Counted from the first letter of the stretch, positions 1 to 7,101 are shown. The stretch: DNA of 9,703 nt from Burkholderiales bacterium (GCA_025935435.1 JAICVH010000057.1:1-9703), one strand, 5' to 3'. A program made the numbers and translations. Notes: generated by a model not told the origin, from the sequence alone.

Positions 1-551
1 CGAATCTGTCGCAGCTTCGCCGGCGCCGTGCGGTTGCGCTTGTCGAGCGTGACCGTACGTTCGTATTCGAGTTCCGCGAGACGCGCGTAAACGTCGCCCA
101 GGTTTTCGTGAGCGACCGCGTAATCGGGCGCCGTCTGGACGGCGCGCTCCAGTTCGTCGCGCGCGAGCGCGTATTCACCCTTCTGCGCGTAGAGCACGGC
201 CAGGTTGTTGCGCGGTTCGGGTAGCTCCGGGAAATCGGCGAGCAGCGCGCGAAACAGCGCGATCGCATCGTCGGGGCGACCCTGATCGGTCAATGCGAGC
301 CCCTTGAGGAAGCGCGCCTGGGGCTCGCGTGGCCGCTCCGCGGACAGTCGATCGAGCCTCGCCACCGCATCCGCGTATTGCTTGCGGTCGATGAGATCGC
401 GGGCCTCCTTCAACGCTTCCGCATACACCTTGCGCGCGGCTTCGCCCATGTCCCGCGGATCCTGCGTGACGGGCGGCGACTGCGCGAACGTCGGCGTCGC
501 GATGCACGCGAGCGCGAGCGCGATCAGGTGAATGAAGGGGAGAGGACGCAC
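1..551 (-). CDS. Secreted tetratricopeptide-repeat protein, C-terminus cut by window edge
   Basis: Reading the minus strand from GTG at 551 gives 183 residues open to the window edge. Residues 1-24 (MRPLPFIHLIALALACIATPTFAQ) form a good Sec signal peptide with a likely cleavage after TFA, so the product should be periplasmic. The mature part is helical with TPR-like repeats: one around residues 43-76, one around 77-110 (LKGLALTDQGRPDDAIALFR) and one around 111-144 (NNLAVLYAQKGEYALARDEL), then the start of another (HENLGDVYARLAELEYERTV). TPRs mediate protein-protein contacts; no enzymatic motif is seen and the partner is unknown. Betaproteobacteria carry similar exported TPR proteins of unknown role (recalled, not searched). 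No clear Shine-Dalgarno precedes the GTG; it was chosen because it puts the signal peptide at the N-terminus and lies about 30 nt downstream of an extended -10 box. It follows nudC by 65 nt on the same strand. Confidence 0.8.
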   Translation of the reverse strand, partial: MRPLPFIHLIALALACIATPTFAQSPPVTQDPRDMGEAARKVYAEALKEARDLIDRKQYADAVARLDRLSAERPREPQARFLKGLALTDQGRPDDAIALFRALLADFPELPEPRNNLAVLYAQKGEYALARDELERAVQTAPDYAVAHENLGDVYARLAELEYERTVTLDKRNRTAPAKLRQI

Positions 552-582
552 GCGGACCGGAACGAAAGCGGCGAAACGATGA

Positions 583-591
583 ATTTTAACA
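583..591 (-). promoter_or_regulatory. Extended -10 promoter element for the TPR gene
   Basis: On the minus strand this reads TGTTAAAAT: a TAAAAT -10 hexamer (five of six matches to TATAAT) preceded by the TGn extension. No convincing -35 hexamer is found 16-18 nt upstream, which is typical of extended -10 promoters. Transcription would start near 575, about 25 nt before the GTG at 551. The element lies in the 65-nt gap after nudC, so the TPR gene probably has its own promoter even if some nudC readthrough occurs. Confidence 0.45.
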
Positions 592-616
592 GCCCGACGC
601 AGCCGGCCGCAGGCCG

Positions 617-1468
617 TCAGCCGACGGGCATCGCACCAGGCAAGTCACGCAGGCGCGCGACGGTGGTGTCGATCAGACGCCGCGCGATTGAAACCGTGCT
701 CGGCAGGTCCGGCAAGGCATCGACGCCGAACCAGCGCACGTCGGCGATCTCGGTGGGGTCCGGCTTCAACTCGCCACCGGCATAGCGCGCCGTGTACGCG
801 ATCATCAACGAGTGGGGAAACGACCACGATTGGCTTGCGAAGTAGCAGAGGTCGGCCACTTCGACGCCCACTTCCTCGCGAACCTCGCGATGGATGCAGT
901 CCTCGATCGTTTCTCCCGGTTCCACGAAACCCGCGAGCGCGCTGTACATGGCGCCGGGGAAGCGATTCGCGCGTGCGAGCAGCAGCTCTCGGTCGCGTGT
1001 CACGAGCACCATCATGGCCGGCGATACCCGCGGATACGCGACGTAACCACAGGCCGGACACTCGCGTGCGCGTTCGCCGGCCTTGTCGCGCGTCGGCGTT
1101 CCGCAGCGGCCGCAGAAGCGATGCGTGCGGTCCCACTCGACGACCTGGAACGCGCGCGCCGCGAGTGCGAGCGTCGGCTCCGGCAGCTTGAGAAACAGTG
1201 ACCGCAGTCCCGCGAGGGCAAATCCCGCAGGCGCCGACGCGTCGTCGGCGAGCGCGATTGCGATGCAGTCGGCGCCGTGGAGATTGCCGAGATAGTGACG
1301 CGTCCCCGTCACGCCGGCGGCGTCGAGATCCTCGAGCGAAGGAATCGCAGGCGTGACGTCGTTGCCGACGACGAGCAGTTTCATGCCGGCGAACGCAAAT
1401 GCGAGCGAGGTCGCCGCCAGCGTGCTCGGCGTCACATGCGAAGGCACGAAACCGGGAGGCGTGTGCAT
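617..1468 (-). CDS. nudC: NAD(H) pyrophosphatase / NAD-RNA decapping Nudix hydrolase NudC
   Basis: 283 residues (E. coli NudC is 257). The family cleaves the NAD(H) pyrophosphate to NMN(H) plus AMP and, in E. coli, removes NAD caps from RNA; it is cytoplasmic. The N-terminal half (about 1-115) is the variable NudC N-domain. A four-cysteine zinc ribbon follows (C119-x2-C122 and C137-x2-C140), then a textbook Nudix box at 180-202 (G-x5-E-x7-REVREEVGV) carrying the metal-binding glutamates. About ten residues later, SQSWSFPHSLM (212-222) stands where NADH diphosphatases have SQPWPFPxSLM; two prolines are serines here, but SQ, W, FP and SLM are kept. ATG 1468 was chosen because it gives the usual N-domain length; the open frame continues upstream to 1795 only as antisense of prfB. 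No strong Shine-Dalgarno is visible. The gene is divergent from prfB. Family identity is firm; in vivo substrate preference is inferred. Confidence 0.93.
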   Translation of the reverse strand: MHTPPGFVPSHVTPSTLAATSLAFAFAGMKLLVVGNDVTPAIPSLEDLDAAGVTGTRHYLGNLHGADCIAIALADDASAPAGFALAGLRSLFLKLPEPTLALAARAFQVVEWDRTHRFCGRCGTPTRDKAGERARECPACGYVAYPRVSPAMMVLVTRDRELLLARANRFPGAMYSALAGFVEPGETIEDCIHREVREEVGVEVADLCYFASQSWSFPHSLMIAYTARYAGGELKPDPTEIADVRWFGVDALPDLPSTVSIARRLIDTTVARLRDLPGAMPVG

Positions 1469-1543
1469 GCGAGGCGTGGGAACGGATTGCGCCGCGGAAA
1501 TTGGTGCAGGGTCCGCGAAGGCGGGCGCACATAATGGTACCGC

Positions 1544-1549
1544 TATAAT
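1544..1549 (+). promoter_or_regulatory. Putative prfB promoter -10 box
   Basis: A perfect TATAAT lies 27 nt before the prfB ATG, which would place transcription start near 1556 and give a short leader of about 20 nt. No good TTGACA-like hexamer is found 16-18 nt upstream (that stretch is GC-rich), so the call rests on the -10 and its position in the 108-bp nudC/prfB divergent region (1469-1576). A second weaker box, CATAAT, lies at 1530-1535. On the opposite strand the same AT-rich patch reads CATTAT and could serve nudC, but this is not convincing. Confidence 0.5.
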
Positions 1550-1576
1550 GCCGGTCTTCTTTGGACGAGCGACGCA

Positions 1577-2681
1577 ATGGAAGCCGAACACGTCAACGCG
1601 ATCGCGAGCGCGATTGCCGGGCTCAAGGATCGGACCGCGCAGCTTCGGAGGTATCTTTGACTTCGATGTGAAGTCCGCGCGTCTCGCGGCCGTCGACCGC
1701 GAGCTCGAAGACCCGAAGATCTGGGACAACCCGCAGCGCGCGCAGGATCTCGGCAAGGAAAAGAAGCAACTCGACGGCGTCGTCCACGTCCTCACCGCAC
1801 TGCAGACAGGACTCGACGACAGCGGTGATCTTTACGAGCTCGCGCGGCAGGAAAGCGACGACGCCGCATTGGCGGCGATCGAAGCCGACGTTGCAAAACT
1901 CGAACGTACGGTCGCCGATCTCGAATTCCGGCGGATGTTCCACCACCCGCTCGACCCGGGCAACGCCTTCGTCGACATCCAGGCGGGAAGCGGCGGCACC
2001 GAAGCGCAGGACTGGGCGGCAATGCTGCTGCGCATGTATGTGCGCTATTGCGAGCGCAAGGGCTACGCGGTGTCGGTGCTCGAGGAATCTCCGGGCGAGG
2101 TCGCCGGCATCAAGAGCGCATCGATCAAGGTCGACGGCGAGTACGCATACGGTTACCTTCGAACCGAAACCGGCGTGCACCGGCTCGTGCGCAAGAGTCC
2201 TTTCGACTCGAACGCGCGGCGGCACACGTCGTTCGCGAGCGTGTTCGTCTATCCGGAAGTCGACGAGTCGATCGAAGTCGACATCAATCCGGCGGAGCTG
2301 CGCATCGACACGTACCGCGCGTCAGGCGCGGGCGGTCAGCACGTGAACAAGACGGACTCCGCCGTGCGCATCACGCACCTGCCGACGAACATCGTTGTCC
2401 AGTGCCAGACCGACCGCTCGCAGCACCGCAATCGCGCCGAGGCATTTGCGATGCTGAAGTCGAAACTCTACGAGCTGGAGTTGCGCAAGCGGCAGGAGGA
2501 GCAGGCGAAGCTCGAGGATGCCAAGACGGACATCGGCTGGGGTCACCAGATTCGTTCATACGTGCTCGACCAGTCGCGAATCAAGGACCTGCGCACGAAT
2601 TACGAGGTCGGGAACACGCAGGCCATCCTCGACGGCGATCTCGACGAGTTCATCGCAGCCAGTCTGAAGCAGGGTGTTTGA
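1577..2681 (+). CDS. prfB: Peptide chain release factor 2 (RF2), programmed +1 frameshift
   Basis: RF2 recognises UGA and UAA stop codons and triggers peptide release. Translation starts at ATG 1577 and reads 27 codons (MEAEHVNAIASAIAGLKDR...RRYL) to an in-frame TGA at 1658-1660. Ribosomes must slip +1 on CTT so that decoding resumes with GAC at 1659-1661 and runs to the TGA at 2679-2681. The joined product is 367 residues (E. coli 365). Landmarks match E. coli RF2: the anticodon-like SPF at 207-209 and the peptidyl-transferase GGQ at 252-254. The residue equivalent to E. coli 246 is Ala (RASGAGGQ), the form found in most bacteria rather than the K-12 Thr. GGACGAG at 1563-1569 is a weak Shine-Dalgarno. 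lysS follows after 28 nt, the usual proteobacterial arrangement, and the two are probably co-transcribed. An uninterrupted frame starting at 1353 exists but lacks the true N-terminus. Confidence 0.97.
1647..1661 (+). promoter_or_regulatory. prfB programmed +1 frameshift site
   Basis: The stretch reads GGAGG-TAT-CTT-TGA-C. GGAGG (1647-1651) is the internal Shine-Dalgarno-like stimulator, three nucleotides before the slippery CTT (1655-1657). TGA (1658-1660) followed by C is the poorly terminating context used in E. coli (AGGGGG TAT CTT TGA C). When RF2 is scarce, the peptidyl-tRNA on CUU shifts to UUU and full-length RF2 is made; when RF2 is abundant it terminates at this UGA. All elements and spacings are intact, so autoregulation should operate. 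Confidence 0.96.
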
Positions 2682-2709
2682 GCGTGCGCCGCGCGGTGCG
2701 ACGAACGGC

Positions 2710-4218
2710 ATGACCAAACCGATTCCGGACGTCGCCGCGACCGACGAAAATCAGGTCATCGCCGAGCGGCGCGGCAAGCTTGCCGCGCTGCGCGCGGCGG
2801 GCAATGCCTATCCGAACGACTTTCGGCGCACCGCGCTCGCCGGTGACCTGCACGCGGCGTACGACGGATCCGACAACGCCGTGCTCGAGCAGACGCCGAT
2901 TCGCGTCGCGGTCGCGGGCAGGATGATGCTGAAGCGCGTGATGGGCAAGGCGTGCTTCGCGACGTTGCAGGACATGTCGGGGCGCATTCAGCTTTACGTG
3001 ACGCTCGATGGCATCGGTGCAGCGCTGCTCGACGCGTTCAAGCATTGGGACCTGGGCGACATCGTCGGCGCGGCCGGCACGCTGTTCAAGACCAAGACCG
3101 GCGAACTGTCCGTCAAATGCGACAGCGTGCGCCTGCTCTCGAAGGCGCTGCGTCCGCTGCCTGAGAAATTCCACGGCATGACCGATCAGGAGCAGCGCTA
3201 TCGCCAGCGCTACGTCGATCTGATCACCAACCCGGCGACGCGCGACGTGTTCGTCAAGCGCTCGCAGACCGTGCAGGCGATCCGTGAATTCTTCGTGACG
3301 CGTGGATTCCTGGAAGTCGAGACGCCGATGATGCAGCCGATTCCCGGTGGCGCGGCGGCCCGGCCGTTCAAAACGCACCACAACGCGCTCGACATGGCGC
3401 TTTATCTGCGCATCGCGCCCGAGCTGTACCTGAAGCGCCTGGTCGTCGGGGGCCTCGAGAAGGTGTTCGAGATCAACCGCAATTTCCGCAACGAAGGCAT
3501 TTCGACGCGCCACAATCCCGAGTTCACGATGCTCGAGTTCTACTGGGCGTACGCGGACTATCGCGACCTCATGGACCTGACCGAGACGCTGCTTCGCGAC
3601 GTTGCGATGCGCGTCTGCGGCACGACGTCGCTGGTCTACCAGGGCGAAGCGATCGACGTCGGCCGGCCGTTCGAACGGCTGACGATGGCCGAGGCGATCC
3701 GACGCCACAACGCGGACTACGCGGCCGTCGATCTCGCCGACGAAACCGCACTGCGGCGCGCGCTGCAGCCGTTTCCGGTGGAGGTGTTCGCGACCGATGG
3801 CGTCGGTCTGCTCCAGCTCAAGCTCTTCGAGGCGACGACCGAAGACAAGCTCGTGCAGCCCACGTTCATCGTTGCGCATCCGACCGACGTGTCGCCGCTC
3901 GCGCGGGCGAGCGATGCCGATCCGGCGGTGACCGACCGCTTCGAGCTCTTCATCGCCCGCCGCGAGATCGCCAACGGCTTCTCGGAGTTGAACGACCCGG
4001 AGGACCAGGCGGCGCGCTTCCGCGCACAGGCGACCGCTCGCGACGCGGGCGACGAGGAGGCGATGTATTACGACGCCGATTACATCCGCGCGCTCGAGTA
4101 CGGACTGCCGCCGACGGCAGGCGAGGGCATCGGCATCGACCGGCTGGTCATGCTGTTGACGGACAGCGCGTCCATACGCGACGTCATCCTGTTTCCGCAG
4201 CTGAAGTCCGAGGCGTGA
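2710..4218 (+). CDS. lysS: Lysyl-tRNA synthetase, class II
   Basis: 502 residues (E. coli LysS is 505). It charges tRNA-Lys with lysine in the cytoplasm. The N-terminal OB-fold that binds the anticodon spans roughly residues 65-150. The class II catalytic core carries motif 1 (about 198-216, GFLEVETPMMQPIPGG), motif 2 (253-275, FEINRNFRNEG...HNPEFTMLEFY) with the ATP-binding Arg260, and motif 3 (471-480, GEGIGIDRLV) with Arg478. All are complete. ATG 2710 gives the usual N-terminus (MTKPIPDVAATDENQVIAER); an upstream in-frame GTG at 2674 would overlap prfB and add 12 unconserved residues, so it was rejected. No clear Shine-Dalgarno precedes 2710, so translation may depend on coupling or readthrough from prfB, 28 nt upstream. 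The gene ends 10 nt before the copA promoter. Confidence 0.97.
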   Translation: MTKPIPDVAATDENQVIAERRGKLAALRAAGNAYPNDFRRTALAGDLHAAYDGSDNAVLEQTPIRVAVAGRMMLKRVMGKACFATLQDMSGRIQLYVTLDGIGAALLDAFKHWDLGDIVGAAGTLFKTKTGELSVKCDSVRLLSKALRPLPEKFHGMTDQEQRYRQRYVDLITNPATRDVFVKRSQTVQAIREFFVTRGFLEVETPMMQPIPGGAAARPFKTHHNALDMALYLRIAPELYLKRLVVGGLEKVFEINRNFRNEGISTRHNPEFTMLEFYWAYADYRDLMDLTETLLRDVAMRVCGTTSLVYQGEAIDVGRPFERLTMAEAIRRHNADYAAVDLADETALRRALQPFPVEVFATDGVGLLQLKLFEATTEDKLVQPTFIVAHPTDVSPLARASDADPAVTDRFELFIARREIANGFSELNDPEDQAARFRAQATARDAGDEEAMYYDADYIRALEYGLPPTAGEGIGIDRLVMLLTDSASIRDVILFPQLKSEA

Positions 4219-4228
4219 TGCAGCGAGG

Positions 4229-4257
4229 TTGACATATACCCTACCCGGGTATAGTAT
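4229..4257 (+). promoter_or_regulatory. copA operon promoter
   Basis: A perfect -35 box TTGACA (4229-4234) is followed by overlapping -10 candidates: TATAGT (4250-4255, 15-nt spacer, five of six matches) or TAGTAT (4252-4257, 17-nt spacer, four of six). Transcription would begin at about 4262-4265, right at the copA ATG. The spacer is filled by a perfect inverted repeat (the CsoR operator). The 15-17 nt spacing fits a repressed sigma-70 promoter and not the stretched 19-20 nt spacer of CueR/MerR activation. Confidence 0.8.
4235..4253 (+). promoter_or_regulatory. Putative CsoR operator
   Basis: TATACCCTACCCGGGTATA is an inverted repeat with two perfect 7-bp arms (TATACCC / GGGTATA) around TACCC; nested in it is the 10-bp palindrome TACCCGGGTA. 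AT-flanked G/C tracts of this kind are the operator type of the CsoR/RcnR/FrmR family, and a CsoR gene with Cu(I) ligands is the third gene of this operon. The site occupies the whole -35/-10 spacer, so a bound apo-repressor would block RNA polymerase. Seen: the repeat and its position. Inferred: that CsoR binds it. Confidence 0.8.
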
Positions 4258-4264
4258 CGACCGG

Positions 4265-6502
4265 ATGGAGCGGGCACTCGAGCGCGTCGGCGACATTCCA
4301 ACCGCGAACGTTGCGCGGAGCCCCGACCACGTCGACCTGTCGCTCGAAGGCATGACCTGCGCCGCTTGCGCAGCGCGTATCGAAACCACGCTGAACCGCC
4401 TGCCGGGCGTAGAGGCGGCGGTGAATTTCGCGACCGAGTCCGCGCGCGTCGATTACGACCGCGCTCAGGCGGGCGTCGATGCGCTGCTCGCGGCCGTTTC
4501 CCGCGCAGGTTATTCCGCGCGCGTGCGGAACGATGCCGCGGCGGAGCGCAAGCACGATGCCGCCCGGCGCGATGCCGCCTGGCGCGGGCTGCGCCGTGAA
4601 TTGATCGTGGCGTTTGCGCTTACCGCGCCGTTCGTCGTGCAGATGGTCGCGATGATGCTGTCGGGCTCGGCGCACGACTTGATGCCTCGCTTGCTGCAGT
4701 TTGCGCTGGCGACGCCCGTACAGTTCATCGTCGGACGACGCTTTTACGTCGGCGCCTGGCACGCGCTGCGCGGCGGCGGCGCGAACATGGATGTGCTGAT
4801 TGCGCTCGGCACGTCGATCGCATGGCTGTGGAGCGCGGTCGTCACGCTGGGCGGCCTGTCGCAGCACGTCTATTTCGAGGCATCCGCTGCGATCATCACG
4901 CTGGTCTTGCTTGGCAAGGCACTGGAAGCGCGCGCACGGGCCGGTACGTCGGCCGCGATCGAAAAGTTGTTGCGCCTGCAGCCGAAAGTCGCGCATGTGA
5001 TGCGCGATGGGCGAGAAGTCGATATCCCGCTCGAAGCGGTCGTGGTCGGCGACCGCTTCGTCGTGCGCGCGGGCGAATCGATTCCGGTCGATGGCGTCGT
5101 TGTCGACGGCACATCGTCCGTCGACGAATCGATGCTGAGTGGCGAGAGCCGGCCGGTCGCGAAGACGTCGGGCAGCACCATCTACGCGGGCACATTGAGC
5201 CTGGACGGTCGCCTTACCAGCGACGCCACCGGCGTAGGCGAGGCCACGCTTCTTGCAGGGATCGTGCGGCTTGTCGGTGACGCACAAGGGTCCAAGGCGC
5301 CGATCCAGCGTCTCGTCGATCGCGTGTCGGGCGTGTTCGTGCCGGTCGTGCTGGTTGTGGCCGTCATCACCTGGATCGCGACGTGGGTGGTCGCCGGTGA
5401 CGCCGTTTCGGGATTGATCAACGCGGTCGCCGTGCTGGTCATCGCCTGCCCCTGCGCACTCGGTCTTGCAACGCCGACGGCGATCATCGTTGGTACAGGG
5501 CGCGCGGCCGAGCTCGGCGTCCTCATACGCAATGCCGTGGCGCTTGAAAATGCCGCGCGGGTGACGACGCTCGTGGTCGACAAGACCGGCACCGTGACCG
5601 AAGGACGGCCTGCCGTCACCAACGTGCACGCGATGGGTGCCATGTCGGCTCCGGACGTGCTCGCGCTTGCCGCGGCACTCGAACAGGGCGCATTGCATCC
5701 GCTCGCTCAGGCGATCGTGTCGAAAGCGCGTGGCGACGGCCTCGAACTGCCCGCGATCGGTGAGTTCGCCGTCGTTCCCGGCATGGGTGCGCACGGCCGG
5801 ATGGAGCAGGGACAACAATCGGTCGCCGTTGGCTCGCTCGCGTTCATGGCGCAACGCAACGTGGCGTTCGACAACGTCGATGTCACCGCCCTCATACCGC
5901 GCGGGGAAAGCGTCGTCGCCGTCGCCCGCGATGGGAAGCCTCTGGGCGTCATCACGCTTGCGGACCGCGTTCGGCCCACGTCGGCGGCGGCCATTCAGCG
6001 GCTGGAACAGCATGGCGTCGATGTCGTCATGCTGTCCGGCGATAACGTCGCTACCGTCGACGCCGTTGCGCGCGAGGTTGGAATCACCAGGCACGCCGGC
6101 GCAATGACCCCCGCCGCGAAGGCCGAACGCATCCGTGCACTGCAAGCCAATGGCCAGGTCGTGGGCATGGTCGGCGATGGCATCAACGATGCGCCAGCCC
6201 TGGCAACCGCCGACGTCAGTTTCGCGATCGGCGCGGGTTCGGCCATCGCCGTCGAGGCGGCCGACGTGACGGTGATTCGCGATGACCTCGGAGCGGTCGT
6301 CGACGCGATCCTGCTATCGCGCGCGACGCGCGCGAAGATTCGTCAGAACCTGTTCTTCGCATTCGGCTACAACGTGCTCGGGATACCACTGGCTGCACTC
6401 GGGCTGCTGAACCCGGTCATCGCCGGTGCCGCGATGGCGATGAGTTCCGTGTCGGTCGTCGTCAATGCGCTGTCGCTGCGACGCTTTCGACCGACGCACT
6501 GA
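4265..6502 (+). CDS. copA: Cu(I)-exporting P1B-1-type ATPase CopA
   Basis: 745 residues. It pumps Cu(I) from cytoplasm to periplasm using ATP. One N-terminal heavy-metal-associated domain (about 22-88) carries GMTCAAC with C32 and C35. Eight membrane helices can be traced, with the actuator-loop SGES at 292-295 between TM4 and TM5. The metal-path signature is that of Cu(I) pumps: CPC at 395-397 (TM6), Tyr702-Asn703 (TM7) and Met726-Ser727-Ser728 (TM8). Catalytic parts are complete: DKTGT with phospho-acceptor Asp439, His478-Pro479 in the nucleotide domain, and GDGIND at 637-642. ATG 4265 is the only standard start codon between the promoter and the metal-binding domain. A TTG at 4229 is in frame, but it is the first half of the -35 box. 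Little or no leader would remain. copZ and csoR follow in the same operon. Silver transport is also possible, as usual for this subgroup. Confidence 0.95.
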   Translation: MERALERVGDIPTANVARSPDHVDLSLEGMTCAACAARIETTLNRLPGVEAAVNFATESARVDYDRAQAGVDALLAAVSRAGYSARVRNDAAAERKHDAARRDAAWRGLRRELIVAFALTAPFVVQMVAMMLSGSAHDLMPRLLQFALATPVQFIVGRRFYVGAWHALRGGGANMDVLIALGTSIAWLWSAVVTLGGLSQHVYFEASAAIITLVLLGKALEARARAGTSAAIEKLLRLQPKVAHVMRDGREVDIPLEAVVVGDRFVVRAGESIPVDGVVVDGTSSVDESMLSGESRPVAKTSGSTIYAGTLSLDGRLTSDATGVGEATLLAGIVRLVGDAQGSKAPIQRLVDRVSGVFVPVVLVVAVITWIATWVVAGDAVSGLINAVAVLVIACPCALGLATPTAIIVGTGRAAELGVLIRNAVALENAARVTTLVVDKTGTVTEGRPAVTNVHAMGAMSAPDVLALAAALEQGALHPLAQAIVSKARGDGLELPAIGEFAVVPGMGAHGRMEQGQQSVAVGSLAFMAQRNVAFDNVDVTALIPRGESVVAVARDGKPLGVITLADRVRPTSAAAIQRLEQHGVDVVMLSGDNVATVDAVAREVGITRHAGAMTPAAKAERIRALQANGQVVGMVGDGINDAPALATADVSFAIGAGSAIAVEAADVTVIRDDLGAVVDAILLSRATRAKIRQNLFFAFGYNVLGIPLAALGLLNPVIAGAAMAMSSVSVVVNALSLRRFRPTH

Positions 6503-6528
6503 CGCTGACTGCTAATGAAGGAGAAGCG

Positions 6529-6735
6529 ATGGAGAACCTGAAATTCGATGTCACAGGTATGAGTTGCCAGGGTTGCGTCGCCAGCGTGACGCGGGTGCTG
6601 AAGGCGGTTCCCGGCGTCACCGACGTGAACGTGACACTGACGCCCGGCTCGGCGAGCGTCGTGTATGACGCGACACGCACGACCGAAGCGGCCGTCAAGG
6701 CGGCGGTCCAGGATGCCGGGTATGGCGTCGCGTAA
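6529..6735 (+). CDS. copZ: Cu(I) chaperone CopZ (single HMA domain)
   Basis: 68 residues, one ferredoxin-like heavy-metal-associated domain with the metal loop GMSCQGC (Cys13 and Cys16). Proteins of this size and fold bind Cu(I) in the cytoplasm and hand it to the N-terminal domain or transport site of CopA. A strong Shine-Dalgarno AAGGAG (6518-6523), five nucleotides before the ATG, suggests high expression compared with copA, which has none. The gene starts 26 nt after the copA stop, and its last 14 nt overlap the csoR start. The position between the pump and the copper sensor supports copper rather than mercury; mercury would be MerP, which has a signal peptide that is absent here. Confidence 0.93.
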   Translation: MENLKFDVTGMSCQGCVASVTRVLKAVPGVTDVNVTLTPGSASVVYDATRTTEAAVKAAVQDAGYGVA

Positions 6736-7072
6736 GACGGCGGGCAGTGCCGTGGCCGGCAGCGCTCGCGCGGCCGCGAAGCATCCGCGGCACCCGACGG
6801 TTGCGCACAGCAGCGCACAGACGGCGGCGCTCGGCAAGCGACTGAACCGCATCGAGGGACAGCTGCGGGGTATCGGTCGCATGATCGACGACGACCGTTA
6901 CTGTGTCGACATCCTCACCCAGGTGAGCGCGGTGCAATCGGCGCTCGATGCGCTTGCGTTGAAGCTGCTCGAGCATCATCTGCATGGCTGCGTCACGCAC
7001 GCCGTCGCATCGGGCAACGGCGCCCATGCAATCGACGATGCGCTCGCAGTGATCCGCAAGTTCGGGCGGTGA
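6722..7072 (+). CDS. csoR: Copper-sensing repressor CsoR
   Basis: 116 residues, all-helical CsoR/RcnR/FrmR family (formerly DUF156). The copper ligands are present with exact spacing to M. tuberculosis CsoR (C36-H61-C65): Cys61, His86 and Cys90, with Tyr60 matching the conserved second-shell Tyr35. The conserved Glu81 is replaced by Asp106. The core (LNRIEGQLRGIGRMIDDDRY) begins at residue 41. A 36-residue N-terminal tail, basic and containing His21, His24 and His29, is longer than in compact CsoRs. ATG 6722 overlaps the copZ stop by 14 nt and is preceded by an AGGA-type site inside copZ, so its translation is probably coupled to copZ. Apo-CsoR is expected to bind the inverted repeat in the copA promoter and release it on Cu(I), making this a self-limiting operon. 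The ligand set argues against nickel/cobalt (RcnR) or formaldehyde (FrmR) sensing. Confidence 0.92.
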   Translation: MASRKTAGSAVAGSARAAAKHPRHPTVAHSSAQTAALGKRLNRIEGQLRGIGRMIDDDRYCVDILTQVSAVQSALDALALKLLEHHLHGCVTHAVASGNGAHAIDDALAVIRKFGR

Positions 7073-7101
7073 TCGCGTCCGAGGCGTTGCTGTCGCGATG
7101 G

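Noticed and set aside
175..507. A 110-codon minus-strand ORF in the first 510 bases
   Set aside because: It is a shadow frame of the TPR gene, which reads with a signal peptide and TPR repeats in the neighbouring frame.
592..620. Intrinsic terminator after nudC
   Set aside because: A short hairpin (CCGTC-GGCT-GACGG on the minus strand) spans the nudC stop, and other GC pairings are possible, but no U-rich tract follows; the next sequence is the TGTTAAAAT promoter box.
1469..1795. Upstream extension of the nudC reading frame to 1795
   Set aside because: It runs antisense through the prfB start and frameshift site and adds about 109 residues with no NudC resemblance; ATG 1468 gives the normal length.
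4229..4257. CueR/MerR-type control of copA
   Set aside because: Spacer between -35 and -10 is 15-17 nt, not 19-20, and the repeat (TATACCC-N5-GGGTATA) does not look like the CueR ACCTTCC...GGAAGGT type; a csoR gene is in the operon.
4229..4264. TTG 4229 as the copA start, adding 12 residues
   Set aside because: TTG 4229 is the first half of the -35 box, so a transcript from this promoter would not contain it; the added residues translate the operator.
2650..4389. A 579-codon open frame on the minus strand opposite lysS
   Set aside because: Antisense to a complete lysS, low-complexity Arg/Val/Asp-rich product, no family resemblance.
4241..6145. A 634-codon open frame on the minus strand opposite copA
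   Set aside because: It lies wholly antisense to the copA frame with all motifs intact on the plus strand; its translation is rich in Arg, His and Asp with no recognisable domain. This is the usual mirror effect of high-GC codon use.
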